The notes under the pieces were generated by a model that was given only the letters and a program-made list of their open reading frames with translations, was not told the origin of the DNA and made no database searches. The position numbers were made by a program, and so were the translations under genes. From Nephrocerus scutellatus (taxonomy: Eukaryota; Arthropoda; Insecta; Diptera; Pipunculidae), in contig OX352761.1 of the NCBI GenBank assembly GCA_947095585.1, positions 54,606,432-54,670,431 of the forward strand: DNA of 64,000 nt. The letters run 5' to 3'. This document shows, piece by piece, positions 1 through 10,950 of the stretch (within the stretch, counting starts at the first letter, position 1; every line of letters begins with the position of its first letter).

Positions 1-273
1 AAGTAGATTCCTGGACTATTGATGAACCTTGTTACGTTGATTAGCGATGCGCAGATTACTGGCAACAGTAGCAATGATAACACAACCGTTGTAAATAATG
101 TATTAGATGACAACCTTCGTCGTTTTGGTTGTGCTTCTGTCGTATCATGTGCTGAGGGCTAGGAGTGCGAAGCTGGCTTCTCTGATTCAACTGTTATTGG
201 ATCAGTATTATCAGGTTCCTTAAATAATGAAGCTAAACGATGAATTGGTCGCTTCCATATTCCTAATCTGGTT

Positions 274-914
274 TTAAAGTTGACAACACGAACGTCCTTC
301 GCCCTTGAATAATTCAACGACTCTTCCTAAAGGCCAATGTAGCAAGCAATAAAGAGTTTGAATTCGTCCGCGTCGGCTGATGAATCTTCTTAACGCTACA
401 ATAAATGCCTTTGTTGTCAAATCAGTCAATATCCTCAAATGAATGGCCTTGGTTGCGAAGCAACAGAAGACTGCTAGGTATACCTTGTGGGATCTCTTTC
501 CTCTGATTTTGTAAGGCACCCATAGCGGTCCACAAAAGTCTACACCGGAAATGTTCAATGGCCTATTTGGTGTGAGGCGATCTACTGGAAGGTTTCCCAT
601 GACTTGAGTCATGAGCTGTGGTCTGACTCTGGTGCATCGAATGCTGTGAATACTGTGTGCCGCGGCATTACCTTTCCTTTGATGGGCCAAAATTGTTGTC
701 TCAAAATGGATAACAGTGTCTGTGGTCTACAATGAGCGTTTTCATCATGCTTCCTTTTTAATAACAATTTGGTTATAGATTCATTGTACGGAATCAACAT
801 CGGGTGTTTTGCATCGAAAGAAATGGATGCGGCTTCTAAGCGGCCTCCAACTTGTAAAATCCCTTTTTCGTCTAAAAATAGCGCTAAGCTGGTCAGTGAG
901 CTAGATCTGCACAA
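274..914 (-). pseudogene. BEL/Pao integrase fragment, block a
   Basis: Two overlapping minus frames cover integrase. The frame at 609-914 carries a zinc-binding-like region (HDENAHCRPQTLLSILRQQFW), the BEL version of the integrase N-terminal domain. The frame at 274-690 carries the start of the catalytic core (ISGVDFCGPLWVPYK, then TKAIHLRILTDLTTKAF) with the first catalytic Asp. The chain is then broken by a deletion near 342, so most of the core after ISRRGRIQTLYC is missing and the frame runs directly into the C-terminal LGRVVEL motif. It cannot encode a working integrase. Confidence 0.75.
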
Positions 915-1199
915 GATCCTGCATTTCCTTGCCGAATTCGGATTGTTCTATTTCTTGTACAATTACCATTAGGGCTTCGTTGAGTTCCTGAGGTGATAAT
1001 GCTGTTTGCCTCACTGATGTTGTATCGATTTTCATAGTTGTTCGAATGAATTGAAGAACGTAACCAATCGTACGTTGTAGAAACGGGAATGAGTTGCGAT
1101 GTTTTATTTGATCAATTATTTGTGTGGAACTTTGTGTTAGGGCCCGCCACTGTACAGCGACGATATGTTTCCTTTTTCTTTCTAAGTCGGATGGGGTTT

Positions 1200-2471
1200 C
1201 TAGCTCTCATTTCCATGCAGAAAGAATAGTCCATAAAGCCACATACTACATGACATAAAGCTAGCCGATGTTATTCCTCGTGATAGTAGGTCAGCTAGAT
1301 TCTCCTTGGATGAGACGTGACGCCATTGGATTGCCAAGGAAAATTCTTGAATTTTTGCAATTCGATTTGCAACGAACATATGATGACGTTTTGGTTTTGA
1401 CGGAAAGATGACTATGCTGAGTTGATCCACGAAAGTACGATTTGTTAATCCGTCCAGAAATATGTTGGAATATCTTGGAATCTTAAGTGACCTTTGACTC
1501 TGGTTGTGAGTTCAGCTCCTAAGACTTCAGCGCACAGTTCAAGTCGCGGAACAGTTTGCCTTTTTACTGGAGTTATGCGTGATTTAGCACAGAGTAGTCT
1601 TACGACTATCGTTCGAACCTTATATGTTGACCGTAGATATACAGCTGCCCCATAAACTTGTTCCGATGCGTCCACAAAGGTGTGAATTTGTACGGACGTT
1701 GGGTTATTTTGTTTGAAGACATGTCTAGAGACACTTGCATAAATAAATATTTTCGCCTTAACGACCACTGGGCCAAAGATTCCAAGCGGGTCAAAGATAC
1801 GTGCAAGATCTGCACTGACTGATCGTTTCTTAATTAGGGCAACGTTGCCAATTTTGGGCTCTTCCCCACAATTGGTTGGATTTTGGTTGCCAAATCAGAC
1901 CTAAAGTATTGATTGTGCAGTTGATGGAATCGCTAAAGTCAAGACTGATCTCTTGGTTTGCAGCGGGAATATCTTTAAGCAATGATGGATGGTTTGCACA
2001 CCATTTTCGAAGTTTGAATCCGGCACCGTTTAGCAGTAAAGTCACTTGTTTTTGAGCTTCAATTGCCAGAGGAAGGCTATCCGCTCCGCTAATGCAGTTA
2101 TCCAACTAGAAATCGTTGTGAAGAATGAGAGCACCATTTGGCTGTGCTATCTTATTTTGGGTTGCTAAATATTATAAGCATTTGGTTGCTAAATAGGGGG
2201 CTGACGATGTTCCATAGGTAACGGTTTTTAATTTGAAGTATTTTATCTCCTCTTTTGACTGCGTTCTCCACATGATCAGTTGATACCCTTGGTCTTCTTC
2301 ATGGATAATTATCTGCCTGTACATCTTCTCTATATCAGCTGTGAAGACGTACTTGTGTAGACGGAATCGAAGTAGTATTGAGAATAATTCGCTTTGTATC
2401 GTAGGTCCCACGTGCAGGATGTCATTAAGTGATAAACCGGATGATGTCTTTGCAGAAGCATCGAAAACCAC
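1200..2471 (-). pseudogene. BEL/Pao RT-RNase H fragment, block a
   Basis: The minus frame at 2172-2471 begins with the RT palm motif VFDASAKTSSGLSLND, continues with FTADIEKMYRQI (first catalytic Asp), and ends before the YxDD box. Frames at 1830-2105 and 1445-1815 give the thumb and RNase H-like region (HTFVDASEQVYGAAVYLRS), and 1200-1430 continues it. Several frameshifts and stops separate the pieces. The upstream 5' part of RT is absent because the block starts inside RT at the tandem junction. Confidence 0.75.
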
Positions 2472-3063
2472 ACGTAGTGTTAATTGCTGCCCGAGAAACT
2501 CGGTGTTTTGTGATTAAAGTTTTATCTGCTTGTAAACTGTTTCTAGTGTTAATGAAGTACATAGCTAGGGGATTACAAGATGTTTTTTGTTTAAGTTGAT
2601 TACATAGATATTGGAGCGCCATTGTTCCACTGTCAAATGCGTCTAATTCTGGTCGGATTGGTGCCAAGTCATAGTAAACGACAATTTTCCACGCATTCGC
2701 AAATATATTTACGGATCCAAGATGTTCGAAGTAGATTCCTGGACTATTGATGAACCTTGTTACGTTGATTGGCGATGCGCAGATTACTGGCAACAGTAGC
2801 AATGATAACACAACCGTTGTAAATAATGTATTAGATGACAACCTTCGTCGTTTTGGTTGTGCTTCTGTCGTATCATGTGCTGAGGGCTGGGAGTGCGAAG
2901 CTGGCTTCTCTGATTCAACTGTTATTGGATCAGTATTATCAGGTTCCTTAAATAATGAAGCTAAACGATGAATTGGTCGCTTCCATATTCCTGATCTGGT
3001 TTTAAAGTTGACAACACGAACGATGTTATCGTCGTCCTTTAATAATTCAACGACTCTTCCCAA
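2425..3063 (-). pseudogene. Integrase C-terminus / env-like start, chimeric at the tandem junction (block b)
   Basis: Open minus frame of 212 codons. Residues 1-35 are the C-terminal end of BEL integrase (GRVVELLKDDDNIVRVVNFK, then KRPIHRL). After a polar Arg-rich stretch there is a hydrophobic segment at about residues 80-95 (LFTTVVLSLLLLPVICASP) that looks like a signal peptide followed by an extracellular start, as expected for an env-like protein fused downstream of pol. At about residue 195 the frame crosses the tandem junction and continues into RT sequence in a foreign frame, so the C-terminal 17 residues are junk. Confidence 0.65.
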
Positions 3064-3152
3064 AGGCCAATGTAGCGGTAAGGTGTTGTCCTCTTTAATA
3101 TGCTTGCCTTAATGATGGGCTCCTTGGCTTGTGGTGTATGCAATGCGCCGTG

Positions 3153-3907
3153 TTATTCTTGGAGCTGGTTTCTTGCGCCGACGAATTTGGTTGCATTGTC
3201 GCAATAAAGAGTTTGAATTCGTCCGCGTCGGCTGATGAATCTTCTTAACGCTCCAATAAATGCCTTTGTTGTCAAATCAGTCAATATCCTCAAATGAATG
3301 GCCTTGGTTGCGAAGCAACAGAAGACTGCTAGGTACACCTTGTGGGATCTCTTTCCTCTGATTTTGTAATGCACCCATAGCGGTCCACAAAAGTCTACAC
3401 CGGAAATGTTCAATGGCCTATTTGGTGTGAGGCGATCTACTGGAAGGTTTCCCATGACTTGAGTCATGAGCTGTGGTCTGACTCTGGTGCATCGAATGCT
3501 GTGAATACTGTGTGCCGCGGCATTACCTTTCCTTTGATGGGCCAAAATTGTTGTCTCAAAATGGATAACAGTGTCTGTGGTCTACAATGAGCGTTTTCAT
3601 CATGCTTCATTTTAAATAACAATTTGGTTATAGATTCATTGTACGGAATCAACATCGGGTGTTTTGCATCGAAAGAAATGGATGCGGCTTCTAAGCGGCC
3701 TCCAACTTGTAAAATCCCTTTTTCGTCTAAAAATAGCGCTAAGCTGGTCAGTGAGCTAGATCTGCACAAGCCCTTGTGACTCTTAAGATCCTGCATTTCC
3801 TTGCCGAATTCGGATTGTTCTATTTCTTGTACAATTACCATTAGGGCTTCGTTGAGTTCCTGAGGTGATAATGCTGTTTGCCTCACTGATGTTGTATCGA
3901 TTTTCAT
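3153..3907 (-). pseudogene. BEL/Pao integrase fragment, block b
   Basis: Best-preserved copy of the integrase block. The minus frame at 3464-3907 holds the linker and zinc-binding-like N-terminal domain (SLTSLALFLDEKGILQVGGR, the usual BEL motif before the HHCC region). The overlapping frame at 3153-3545 holds the catalytic core from ISGVDFCGPLWVHYK through the IQTLYCDNATKFVGA motif, which contains the second catalytic Asp. The two frames overlap by about 80 bp, so at least one frameshift separates them. Confidence 0.75.
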
Positions 3908-4071
3908 AGTTGTTCGAATGAATTGAAGAACGTAACCAATCGTACGTTGTAGAAACGAGAATGAGTTGCGATGTTTTATTTGATCAATTATTTGTGTGGA
4001 ACTTTGTGTTAGGGCCCGCCACTGTACAGCGACGATATGTTTCCTTTTTCTTTCTAAGTCGGATGGGGTTT

Positions 4072-5327
4072 TTAGCTCTCATTTCCATGCAGAAAGAATA
4101 GTCCATAAAGCCACATACTACATGACATAAAGCTAGCCGATGGTATTCCTCGTGATAGTAGGTCAGCTAGATTCTCCTTGGATGAGACGTGACGCCATTG
4201 GATTGCCAAGGAAAATTCTTGAATTTTTGCAATTCGATTTGCAACGAACATATGATGACGTTTTGGTTTTGACGGAAAGATGACTATGCTGAGTTGATCC
4301 ACGAAAGTACGATTTGTGAATCCGTCCAGAAATATGTTGGAATATCTTGGAATCTTAAGTGACCTTTGACTCTGGTTGTGAGTTCAGCTCCTAAGACTTC
4401 AGCGCACAGTTCTAGTCGCGGAACAGTCTGCCTTTTTACTGGAGTTACTGGAGTCTTACGACTATCGTTCGAACCTTATATGTTGACCGTAGATATACAG
4501 CTGCCCCATAAACTTGTTCCGATGCGTCCACAAAGGTGTGAATTTGTACGGACGTTGGGTTATTTTGTTTGAAGACATGTCTAGAGACACTTGCATAAAT
4601 AAATATTTTCGCCTTAACGACCACTGGGCCAAAGATTCCAAGCGGGTCAAAGATACGTGCAAGATCTGAACTGACTGATCGTTTCTTAATTAAGGCAACG
4701 TTGCCAATTTTGGGCTCTTCCCCACAATTGGTTGGATTTTGGTTGCCAAATCAGACCTAAAGTATTGATTGTGCAGTTGATGGAATCGCTAAAGTCAAGA
4801 CTGATCTCTTGGTTTGCAGCGGGAATATCTTTAAGCAATGATGGATGGTTTGCACACCATTTTCGAAGTTTGAATCCGGCACCGTTTAGCAGTAAAGTCA
4901 CTTGTTTTTGAGCTTCAATTGCCAGAGGAAGGCTATCCGCTCCGCTAATGCAGTTATCCACATAGAAATCGTTGTGAAGAATGAGAGCACCATTTGGCTG
5001 TGCTATCTTATTTTGGGTTGCTAAATATTATAAGCATTTGGTTGCTAAATAGGGGGCTGACGATGTTCCATAGGTAACGGTTTTTAATTTGAAGTATTTT
5101 ATCTCCTCTTTTGACTGCGTTCTCCACATGATCAGTTGATACCCTTGGTCTTCTTCATGGATAATTATCTGCCTGTACATCTTCTCTATATCAGCTGTGA
5201 AGACGTACTTGTGTAGACGGAATCGAAGTAGTATTGAGAATAATTCGCTTTGTATCGTAGGTCCCACGTGCAGGATGTCATTAAGTGATAAACCGGATGA
5301 TGTCTTTGCAGAAGCATCGAAAACCAC
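4072..5327 (-). pseudogene. BEL/Pao RT-RNase H fragment, block b
   Basis: Near copy of the fragment at 1200-2471. It has the VFDASAKTSSGLSLND palm motif at 5028-5327, the connection region at 4686-4961 and RNase H-like frames at 4072-4660, where the RNase H frame carries a small additional deletion near 4445. It is truncated at its 5' end by the tandem junction at 5334. Confidence 0.75.
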
Positions 5328-5919
5328 ACGTAGTGTTAATTGCTGCCCGAGAAACTCGGTGTTTTGTGATTAAAGTTGTATCTGCTTGTAAACTGTTTCT
5401 AGTGTTAATGAAGTACATAGCTAGGGGATTACAAGATGTTTTTTGTTTAAGTTGATTACATAGATATTGGAGCGCCATTGATCCACTGTCAAATGCGTCT
5501 AATTCTGGTCGGATTGGTGCCAAGTCATAGTAAACGACAATTTTCCACGCATTCGCAAATATATTTACGGATCCAAGATGTTCGAAGTAGATTCCTGGAC
5601 TATTGATGAACCTTGTTACGTTGATTGGCGATGCGCAGATTACTGGCAACAGTAGCAATGATAACACAACCGTTGTAAATAATGTATTAGATGACAACCT
5701 TCGTCGTTTTGGTTGTGCTTCTGTCGTATCATGTGCTGAGGGCTGGGAGTGCGAAGCTGGCTTCTCTGATTCAACTGTTATTGGATCAGTATTATCAGGT
5801 TCCTTAAATAATGAAGCTAAACGATGAATTGGTCGCTTCCATATTCCTGATCTGGTTTTAAAGTTGACAACACGAACGATGTTATCGTCGTCCTTTAATA
5901 ATTCAACGACTCTTCCCAA
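5281..5919 (-). pseudogene. Integrase C-terminus / env-like start, chimeric at the tandem junction (block c)
   Basis: A 212-codon open minus frame, nearly identical to the one at 2425-3063 with only a few residue changes. It has the integrase tail GRVVELLKDDD, a hydrophobic signal-like segment, and an env-like ectodomain start with Asn-rich glycosylation-type sites (NVTRF). It then crosses the env/RT junction at 5334/5335. No fusion peptide or transmembrane anchor of an env protein is visible in any of the three blocks; the rest of env was lost when the tandem formed. Confidence 0.65.
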
Positions 5920-5989
5920 AGGCCAATGTAGCGGTGGCGTGTTGTCCTCTTTAATATGCTTGCCTTAATGATGGGCTCCTTGGCTTGTG

Positions 5990-6720
5990 GTGTATGCAAT
6001 GCGCCGTGTAATTCTTGGAGCTGGTTTCTTGCGCCGACGAAGTTGGTTGCATTGTCGCAATAAAGAGTTTGAATTCGTCTGCGTCGGCTGATGAATCTTC
6101 TTAACGCTCCAATAAATGCCTTTTTGTCAAATCAGTCAATATTCCCAAATGAATGGCCTTGGTTGCGAAGCAACAGAAGACTGCTAGGTATACCTTGTGG
6201 GGTCTCTTTCCTCTGATTTTTTAATGCACCCATAGAGGTCCACAAAAGTCTACACCGGAAATGATGAATGGCCTATTTGGTGTGAGGCGATCTGCTGGAA
6301 AGTTCCCCATGACTTGAGTCATGAGCTGTGGTCTGACTCTGGTGCATCGAATGCTGTGAATACTGTGTGCCGCGCCATTACCTTTCCTTTGATGGGCCAA
6401 AATTGTTGTCTCAAAATGGATAACAGTGTCTGTGGTCTACAATGAGCGTTTTCATCGTGCTTCATTTAAAATAACAATTTGATTATAGATTCATTGTACG
6501 GAATCAACATCGAAAGAAATTGATGCGGCTTCTAAGCGGCCTCCAACTCGTAAAATCCCTTTTTCGTCTAAAAATACCGCTAAGCTGGTCAGTGAGCTAG
6601 ATCTGCACAAGCCCTTGTGACTCTTAAGATCCTGTATTTCCTTGCCAAATTCGGATTGTTGTATTTCTTGTACAATTACCATTAGGGCTTCGTTGAATTC
6701 TGAGGTGATAATGTTGTTTG
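5990..6720 (-). pseudogene. BEL/Pao integrase fragment, block c
   Basis: More eroded than the copy in block b. Minus frame 6491-6682 carries the pre-integrase motif SLTSLAVFLDEKGILRVGGR. The catalytic-core region at about 6000-6400 has lost its open frame through small indels (for example near 6121 and 6224). It follows the RNase H frame on the same strand, as expected for pol order. Confidence 0.7.
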
Positions 6721-6823
6721 CCTCACTGATGTTGTATCGATTTTCATAGTTGTTCGAATGAATCGAAGAACGTAACCAATCGTACGTTGTAGAAACGAGA
6801 ATGAGTTGCGATGTTTTATTTGA

Positions 6824-7834
6824 TCAATTATTTCTGTGGAACTTTGTGTTAGGGCTACAGCGACGATTTGTTTCCTTTTTCTTTCTAAGTCGGATAGGGT
6901 TTCTAGCTCCTTTGCGAATGGTTGGGGCCATGATGACTCGTTTCCATGCAGAAAGAATGGTCCATAAAGCCACACCTACATGACATAAAGCTAGCCGATG
7001 GTATTCCTCGTGATAGTAGGTCAGCTGGATTCTCCTTGGATGAGACGTGACGCCATTGGGTTGCCAAGGAAAATTCTTGAATTTTTGCAATTCGATTTGC
7101 AACGAACGTATGATGATGTTTTGGTTTTGACGGAAAGATGACGATGCTGAGTTGATCCACGAAAGTACGATTTGTGAATCCGACCAGAAATATGTTGGAA
7201 TATCTTGGAATCTTAAGTCACCTTTGACTCTGGTTGTGAGTTCAGCTCCTAAGACTTCAGCGCACAGTTCAAGTCGCGGAACAGTCTGCCTTTTTACTGG
7301 AGCTATGCGTGATTTAGCACAGAATAGTCTTACGACTATCGTTCGATGCTTATATGTTGACCGTAGATATACCGCTGCCCCATAAGCTTGTTCCGATGCG
7401 TCCACAAAGGTGTGAATTTGTATGGACGTTGGGTTATTTTGTTTGAAGACATGTCTAGAGACACTTGCATTAATAAATATTTTCGCCTTAACGACCACTG
7501 GGCCAAAGATTCCAAGCGGGTCAAAGATACCTGCAAGATCTGAACTGACTGATCGTTTCTTAATTAAGGCAACGTTGCCTATTTGGGCTCTTCCCCACAA
7601 TTGGTTGGATTTTGGTTGCCAACTCAGACCTAAAGTATTGATTGTGCAGTTGATGGATTCGCTAAAGTCAAGACTGATCTCTTGGTCCGCAGCGGGAATA
7701 TCTTTAAGCAATGATGGATGGTTTGCACACCATTTTCGAAGTTTGAATCCGGCACCGTTTAGCAGTAAATTCACTTGTTTTTGAGCTTCAATTGCCAGAG
7801 AAAGGCTATCCGCTCCGCTAATGCAGTTATCCAC
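6824..7834 (-). pseudogene. BEL/Pao RT thumb, RNase H and pre-integrase frame, block c
   Basis: Longest pol frame of the element, 336 codons. It begins after the lost YxDD region (DNCISGADSLSLAIEAQKQV). It reads through the connection region (FDPLGIFGPVVVKAKIF) and the RNase H-like catalytic motifs (HTFVDASEQAYGAAVYLRS, then VPRLELCAEVLGAEL and [12 protein letters not shown]), typical of the BEL RNase H. The C-terminal part shifts frame around 7090, where another frame (6903-7160) continues the homologous sequence. It lies directly downstream of the RT frame at 7901-8527. Confidence 0.8.
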
Positions 7835-7900
7835 ATAGAAATCGTTGTGAAGAATGAGAGCACCATTTGGCTGTGCTATCTTATTTTGGGTTGCTAAATA

Positions 7901-8527
7901 TTATAAGCATTTGGTTGCTAAATAGGGGGCTGACGATGTTCCATAGGTAACGGTTTTTAATTTGAAGTATTTTATCTCCTCTTTTGACTGCCATCTCCAC
8001 ATGATCAGTTGATACCCTTGGTCTTCTTCATGGATAATTATCTGCCTGTACATCTTCTCTATATCAGCTGTGAAGACGTACTTGTGTAGACGGAATCGAA
8101 GTAGTATTGAGAATAATTCGCTTTGTATCGTAGGTCCCACGTGCAGGATGTCATTAAGTGATAAACCGGATGATGTCTTTGCAGAAGCATCGAAAACCAC
8201 ACGTAGTTTTGTCGTACTACTATCTGGCTTGAATACGCAATGGTGCGGAATGAAGAAGTGTGGGCCATCAATGGTGTCCAGTTTTATCTCCTCCATGTGC
8301 TTGAGAGATTCATATTCGGCCATAAACTTTACATAATTATCTCGCAACTTCGGGTTTTTGTAAAGACGTCTTTCCAATGCTAGAAAACAATTCACAGCTA
8401 ATTGCCTGGAATCTCCTAACGCTGAACCATTTTCGCGAAATGGTAATCTGACGATTAAACGGCTGGTATCAGTTTTTGACACGTTTTTAACGAAGTGGGT
8501 CTCGCAGAATTTTTCTGCTGAAGACAT
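7901..8527 (-). pseudogene. BEL/Pao reverse transcriptase, N-terminal part
   Basis: Open minus frame of 208 codons and the only copy with the RT 5' region. Residues 1-60 match the BEL linker before RT (EKFCETHFVKN, then SRLIVRLPFRENGSALGDSR). FIPHHCVFKPDSSTTKLRVV then FDASAKTSSG is the palm start, and FTADIEKMYRQI holds the first catalytic Asp. The frame ends at LATKCL, before the YVDD box, so the enzyme is truncated. The sequence up to 8207 is shared with the tandem blocks; beyond that it is unique. Confidence 0.8.
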
Positions 8528-8554
8528 TTGTCTTGGTGCGTTATCGAAATTGTC

Positions 8555-8700
8555 GATCCTCCAAAATTTTTCGAGAGCCGGAATCTAAAATGGCCCGAGC
8601 TTTACATGTTTTCCCGTTCTTTGCTTTGATTGAAACCTTGGCTGTGGCCAGAAGAACGTATCCTTGCTGAATACTTAGTTGATTAACGGTAGCAATAGTT
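8555..8700 (-). pseudogene. BEL/Pao aspartic protease remnant
   Basis: Translation of the minus strand just upstream of the RT frame gives a short open stretch with VLLATAKVSIKAKNGK followed by ARAILDSGSR, a clear retroviral-type protease active site (DSG). The frame stops about 10 codons later. A normal BEL protease plus linker is far longer, so a deletion removed most of the domain between the active site and RT. Confidence 0.65.
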
Positions 8701-9000
8701 GTCGGTGGAGTGCTCTCATGTAGAGAACTCTCGTTTGATTGTTTTCATTTTCGTTGGTCATCTGGAGACTTATACCTAGATGTAATAAGGAACTATGTTT
8801 TCCTGAACATTTAGTACAACATCGTTCTGGGCATGATTTTGCAGTGTGGTCTGCCTTAAACAATTGACGCATAGGTTTCGTTTTTGGACCCATTTAAGCC
8901 TTTCAGCTGCTGACATTTTAAGGAATTTTTCGCAGTAGTAAAGTGGATGACCCTTTATCCCACATGCCTTACAGCCTTCACCAGTTTTGGATGTCGCCAC
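8675..9000 (-). pseudogene. BEL/Pao Gag zinc-knuckle region
   Basis: Two overlapping minus frames encode the C-terminal Gag module of BEL/Pao elements. CKACGIKGHPLYYCEKF is a CCHC-like knuckle with the BEL-specific HPLY motif, followed by RNLCVNCLR. The second frame resumes with AKSCPERCCTKCSGKHSSLLH, the next knuckle. A single frameshift around 8830 separates them. The module lies between the gag body and the protease remnant. Confidence 0.75.
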
Positions 9001-9159
9001 GGAGGATACTACCTTGGTTTTGTCCTATCCTCCGACTGCTTCTAATGCCTCAAATCGATTCTTCAAAAATCCTAAAAATTCATTTATTGATTGTAGTTCT
9101 CGTGGATTTTGAAGTGACTGTTCATAAAGCAGGTGGCTTTGGCGATCAAATTTTTTAAT

Positions 9160-10247
9160 TTAAATATATATCAGTAGAGGATCCCAGTTTTTAGTCTCTA
9201 TCCCAAGAGTTTTAAGCGCTGCTAGATATTCATGAACAGCGTCATGAAAATCTCTAATTGCTTTCATCTCCGATGTTAGGATTGGTAGGCTGAGAATCCG
9301 TTGGAGGAGTGCTGATGTTAATGCTCTTTTATTGCTGAAGCGATCTTGTAGAATGTTCCAAGCTATATTGTAGTTTTCTTCGGTTAGCTCGAGGTGTCGC
9401 AGCAACCGTTCTGCATCGCCGGATACGTTTTTTTTTTTCAAATACCACATTTTTTGAATTGATTGTATTTGCTGCTCATGGATCATTTTTGTGAAAATGT
9501 CTGAAAACATTTGCCATTTCAAATAATCACCGCCAAATTTTGGTATTGACATTTTGGGAAGTTGGATTGCTGTTTGATCTATTACCCGTTTAGAAGTTTG
9601 TCGATCGTGTATTCTTGCCTTCTCTAGAGAGGCACGATTCTGCAGAACTCTTGCCTCCAGCTCAATGTATGACTCCGTGTCATATTCTTCAGCTATGGGA
9701 TCTGCACACTGCACCGAGTAATGAACCTCCTCGATTTGGTTCCATAGTTTTTCCATTGCCAGTAGACATTGAGCTGGTGCTTCGTCCTTGGTCCTGCCAT
9801 TGATAATTCGTTCTATGGAATTCTGCATTGCCTTTTGCCTTCTGAATAATATTTCAAGTTGACTATTGGCCTGTTGTTGTCTTGACGAAGTTGATTTTCA
9901 TCTTTGTTTGTCGATACGGATTGTCGCTCCTTTTGAATTGGTATGAACTTTCTGGTTTTTAGCTTCGCCAGCGCTTCTTTTAGGATTTGCTTATACTTGA
10001 GGTATAGTAAATTGATGGTGATAAAGAAGTCCGACGTGAAATATTCATGCTCTGCTTGTACGTCGGGTAGAACACGAATCCTACCATCGATACCTTCAAA
10101 CTGCTCCCATGTAGCATCGAGCTGCTCTAGTCTAGCGGTGAAGTATTCTGTAGTGGTTTTGCGGTCTGCAGAATCATTTTTAAAGTTGTTTATTATCGTT
10201 TGGATTTCATTCCCTAGTTCTTTTTGACTTGCTGTCAATTGCTCCAT
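9160..10247 (-). pseudogene. BEL/Pao gag body (two frames)
   Basis: Frame 9813-10247 starts at MEQLTASQKELGNEI and is helical with likely coiled coils, as in the BEL Gag N terminus. Frame 9160-9828 continues with QLPKMSIPKFGGDYLKW, the conserved BEL Gag motif (LPK..LP.F.G....W), then DIFTKMIHEQQ and LQDRFSNKRALTSALLQRIL. The two overlap by about 16 bp, so one frameshift near 9830 broke the gene. The frame ends at 9160, and sequence between it and the zinc knuckles appears deleted. Confidence 0.8.
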
Positions 10248-10480
10248 AATGGTATGTAAAGTTATTTGTTTTGTTGATGTGTTGAATGCGGGATCTCGAG
10301 ATTATTTCCAATGATCAGTGGTTGATCACGGCAATGAATTACAGAGCTATGTTAAGGCCTAGCTCACGCACGAAATGATCACTTGAGGATCAGGGACGAA
10401 TTAAAGAGCTATGTTCAGGCCTAGCTCACGCACAATTTTAACTGTAATCACTGGTGGACCACGTTAAAACAAATTAAACT
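10248..10480 (-). other. 5' leader of BEL element E1 with an internal duplication
   Basis: Untranslated leader between the primer-binding site and the gag start. A segment of about 30 bp (agagctatgttaaggcctag and neighbours) occurs twice, at about 10,342-10,374 and 10,398-10,430. No other structure is clear. Confidence 0.5.
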
Positions 10481-10493
10481 GTCGGGGTCACCA
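10481..10493 (-). promoter_or_regulatory. Primer-binding site of E1, tRNA-Trp type
   Basis: The plus strand reads gtcggggtcacca, identical to the 3' end of animal tRNA-Trp including CCA. On the minus strand this is a 13-nt primer-binding site (tggtgaccccgac) at the expected place between the LTR and the gag leader. The tRNA match is from memory. Confidence 0.6.
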
Positions 10494-10950
10494 TATCACC
10501 TATACAGTAGGAGCGACGAAATTAAGATTTAGGCACTTGAACCAAATCTTATTAGTTTAAATGATCATGTACACAAAAGGTTTCTGAGTAGAATGATATT
10601 TATTTAGTGGCCGAAGCCCTCTTTTATACAAATAGTTTACATGATATAATGCAAAGTCTACAAAATTAAAAAAATGCTTAATAATCTAATACAAAATTAT
10701 AAGTTTGAGAAATGTAATGCTTATGATAGATAACGTAGAATTCCTATAATTCCTGCACATCCATGTTGTAATATGATGAATAGTTGATGTCGCTGCATAT
10801 GTACGTTGCTTGATGTTCTTTGATGCGTACCCACGTTGTAATATGACGAACAGTTGATGAAATAGATATTGTTGGAGGTTGACTGAGAAAGATCGGTTGT
10901 TAGATTTTTTCTAGCAAGAAAAAGAGAAAACAATATAAAACGTTAACATA
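10494..10950 (-). repeat. Probable 5' LTR of BEL element E1, right boundary unknown
   Basis: Adjacent to the primer site. On the minus strand there is a TATA box (TATAAAAG, plus coordinates 10,620-10,628) and, 20-30 bp downstream, an AATAAA signal (near 10,592-10,600). This is the expected promoter / R / poly(A) layout of an LTR reading leftwards. No second LTR lies in the window, so the U3 end cannot be fixed; 10,950 is an estimate. Confidence 0.4.

Larger units (their letters stand above)
1..2478 (-). repeat. Tandem block a (truncated) of BEL/Pao element E1
   Basis: First of three head-to-tail copies of an internal BEL/Pao segment; the window starts inside it. Position 1 aligns with 2729 and 5585 of the next copies, giving a 2,856-bp period. 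Read on the minus strand it runs from the middle of RT through RNase H and integrase to an env-like start. It is nearly identical to block b but has lost about 125 bp inside integrase near 342, and it carries a stop in the env-side frame near 163. The right edge is the shared tract ending at 2478, where RT sequence is joined abruptly to env-like sequence of block b. Confidence 0.85.
2479..5334 (-). repeat. Tandem block b of BEL/Pao element E1
   Basis: Complete 2,856-bp middle copy. On the minus strand the order is RT (partial), RNase H, integrase, env-like start, and then an abrupt join to the RT of block a. The join at 2478/2479 has the same sequence as the join at 5334/5335. Both junctions therefore derive from one recombination product, and one of them was later copied. 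Block b resembles block a more closely than block c, for example in the integrase part, which suggests that a and b separated most recently. Confidence 0.85.
5335..8207 (-). repeat. Tandem block c of BEL/Pao element E1, continuous with the upstream RT
   Basis: Third copy, about 2,873 bp. At its right edge (after 8207) the sequence continues without a break into the N-terminal part of RT, protease and gag. This copy therefore keeps the original RT reading and marks the parental element. It differs from a and b by scattered substitutions and small indels, for example in integrase around 6120-6240 and 6500-6520. Confidence 0.85.

Noticed and set aside
2747..2971. Plus-strand frame of 74 codons, also at 5603-5827
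   Set aside because: Antisense shadow of the integrase/env-like minus frame.
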